This document shows positions 63,146 to 64,000 of a DNA stretch of 64,000 nt, piece by piece. Below the pieces are notes generated by a model. It was not told where the DNA came from and ran no database searches. It worked only from the letters and a program-made list of their open reading frames with translations. Origin of the DNA: Aphrocallistes beatrix (Eukaryota; Porifera; Hexactinellida; Sceptrulophora; Aphrocallistidae); assembly GCA_963281255.1 (NCBI GenBank), contig OY725500.1, positions 4,211,184 through 4,275,183 on the forward strand. Direction: 5' to 3'. Positions within the stretch are counted from its first letter, which is position 1; every line of letters starts with the position of its first letter. A program made the translations under genes and the position numbers.

Positions 63146-63952
63146 ATGTCTGAGAGCTCCGAGCTCGCCACGGAGGTAGCACCCTCCAACAGTTCCGCCG
63201 AGGTAGCTACCACCAGCCTCAGCCCGGAAAGGGGGAACGAAGTTGAGAAGAAAGAGAGCAGAGACACGTCAGCTGTCAAGAGGGGAGGTTTCAACAAGTC
63301 TAAGCTCTCTCCTCGTCCAACTCAGACACCCCCTACCCCTGCGAAGAAGAGCGAAGCTAAGGGTTACCTGAAGTTCCTTTTCACTCTCAACTTGTTCGCC
63401 TGGGACATCATCCTCTTCAAGAACAGTGTCAGGACTGTACTTATTATCGGAGCTATTGTTTTCGCGATTATTCTCGCCTTCTACCCTCTGCTCCATTGCC
63501 TAGTCCTCATCCTGCTGTTAAGTTTCGCAGCTTCCATCTTCTACTCTCTCATGCTGCTGCTATTCCGCATCATAGTCGGGAAGCCAGCCACACACCCCTT
63601 CAGACACTGGCTATCCCAGACGGAGTCCCACCAGATAGACCCCGCCTGGATAGAGTCTCTCACCAGGGGGGTGCTGGAGGTGGTGGCGCCACTCTTCAAC
63701 TCCGTCCTCCGCCTGGTGCTGTTCTACGACCTGCGAATCTCCGTCGCGGGCTGCCTCCTGCTCTACCTCATCTCCTACCTCACCGTCTACATCACGCTTC
63801 CCTACATTCTGAGCGCGGCGCTCCTCACTGCATTCGTGGCGCCCAAGCTCTACAGTCTGACGCAGGAGTCCGTGGACAGTCTGATTGGAAGGATGCTGGA
63901 CAAGTACAAGAGGGTCGCTGCTAAGATTGAGAAGGTAGTGGACACGGAATGA
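63146..63952 (+). CDS. RTN: Reticulon, ER membrane-shaping protein
   Basis: A single-exon protein of 268 residues. Reticulons insert hairpin helices into the ER membrane and bend it into tubules. The first 85 residues are a Ser/Thr/Glu/Lys-rich cytosolic head. The reticulon homology domain follows (about 85-265): a WD-I-LFKNS segment, a long hydrophobic hairpin (TVLIIGAIVFAIILAFYPLL through LMLLLFRII), the conserved HPFRHWL in the middle loop, then a second long hairpin (ISVAGCLLLYLISYLTVYIT) and a C-terminal amphipathic helix (SLTQESVDSLIGRMLDKYKR). No ER retrieval KKxx is present. Which paralogue it matches cannot be told; invertebrates often have one. Confidence 0.9.
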   Translation: MSESSELATEVAPSNSSAEVATTSLSPERGNEVEKKESRDTSAVKRGGFNKSKLSPRPTQTPPTPAKKSEAKGYLKFLFTLNLFAWDIILFKNSVRTVLIIGAIVFAIILAFYPLLHCLVLILLLSFAASIFYSLMLLLFRIIVGKPATHPFRHWLSQTESHQIDPAWIESLTRGVLEVVAPLFNSVLRLVLFYDLRISVAGCLLLYLISYLTVYITLPYILSAALLTAFVAPKLYSLTQESVDSLIGRMLDKYKRVAAKIEKVVDTE

Positions 63953-64000
63953 GAAGATATTCCCACGCTCACACTCCCTACTTACTGCTCCCTATTTAGC

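Noticed and set aside
1-64000. Virus-like or LTR elements, CRISPR arrays, tRNA or rRNA genes
   Set aside because: No reverse transcriptase, integrase, capsid-like or terminal-repeat signature and no RNA gene pattern was recognised by eye.

Overview
This window is nuclear DNA from an animal with a compact, gene-dense genome. The evidence is a set of metazoan genes: a TGF-beta type II receptor, an Ig/fibronectin receptor, a ryanodine receptor, Churchill, ERICH3, FBXO7, folliculin and 14-3-3. They have spliceosomal introns of mostly 50-110 nt, GC-richer exons and AT-rich spacers. Several large genes have no introns, and one ryanodine receptor exon exceeds 9 kb. The phylum cannot be fixed from sequence alone. 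The divergent ryanodine receptor points to an early-branching or fast-evolving invertebrate, which is inference. No virus-like element, CRISPR array, rRNA or tRNA was recognised.

Layout. 1-5.3 kb: the 3' end of a SHOC2-like LRR gene, then SMG5. 6-10 kb (minus): one three-exon gene joining two B-box zinc fingers to an atypical homeodomain. 10.8-14 kb (minus): a four-exon Churchill gene and an NHL-repeat protein. 14.3-18.3 kb: a DEAD-box helicase with a probable GC-AG intron and two tandem 14-3-3 genes. 18.9-24.5 kb: an intronless Ig/FN3 receptor, cornichon, and a bHLH plus HMG-box protein built like vertebrate MEIOSIN. 24.8-30.6 kb: an annexin with TMEM199 nested antisense in one intron, then an ERICH3-like gene that appears spliced to a leucine-rich-repeat tail. 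30.8-38.4 kb: FBXO7, mitochondrial phosphatidylserine decarboxylase, TGF-beta type II receptor and mitochondrial ClpX. 38.6-44.7 kb: a membrane metallophosphoesterase head to head with a catalytically dead SBF/MTMR5-13-like myotubularin, then syntaxin 5. 45.4-60 kb: a complete ryanodine receptor of about 4,578 residues in ten exons. 60.7-64 kb: folliculin and a reticulon.

The genes do not form one pathway; this is ordinary animal gene order. Themes do recur: mitochondria (ClpX, PISD), secretory and endolysosomal membranes (syntaxin 5, cornichon, TMEM199, the myotubularin, folliculin, reticulon), calcium (ryanodine receptor, annexin) and transcription factors of unusual composition. The items most worth attention are the double-B-box homeodomain protein, the MEIOSIN-like bHLH-HMG protein, the ryanodine receptor with an altered selectivity filter and canonical EF-hands, the ERICH3-LRR fusion, and a palindromic octamer (TGACGTCA) seen 13 times where about one is expected. 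Exon coordinates were worked out by hand from splice signals, reading phase and remembered family sequences; no search was run.
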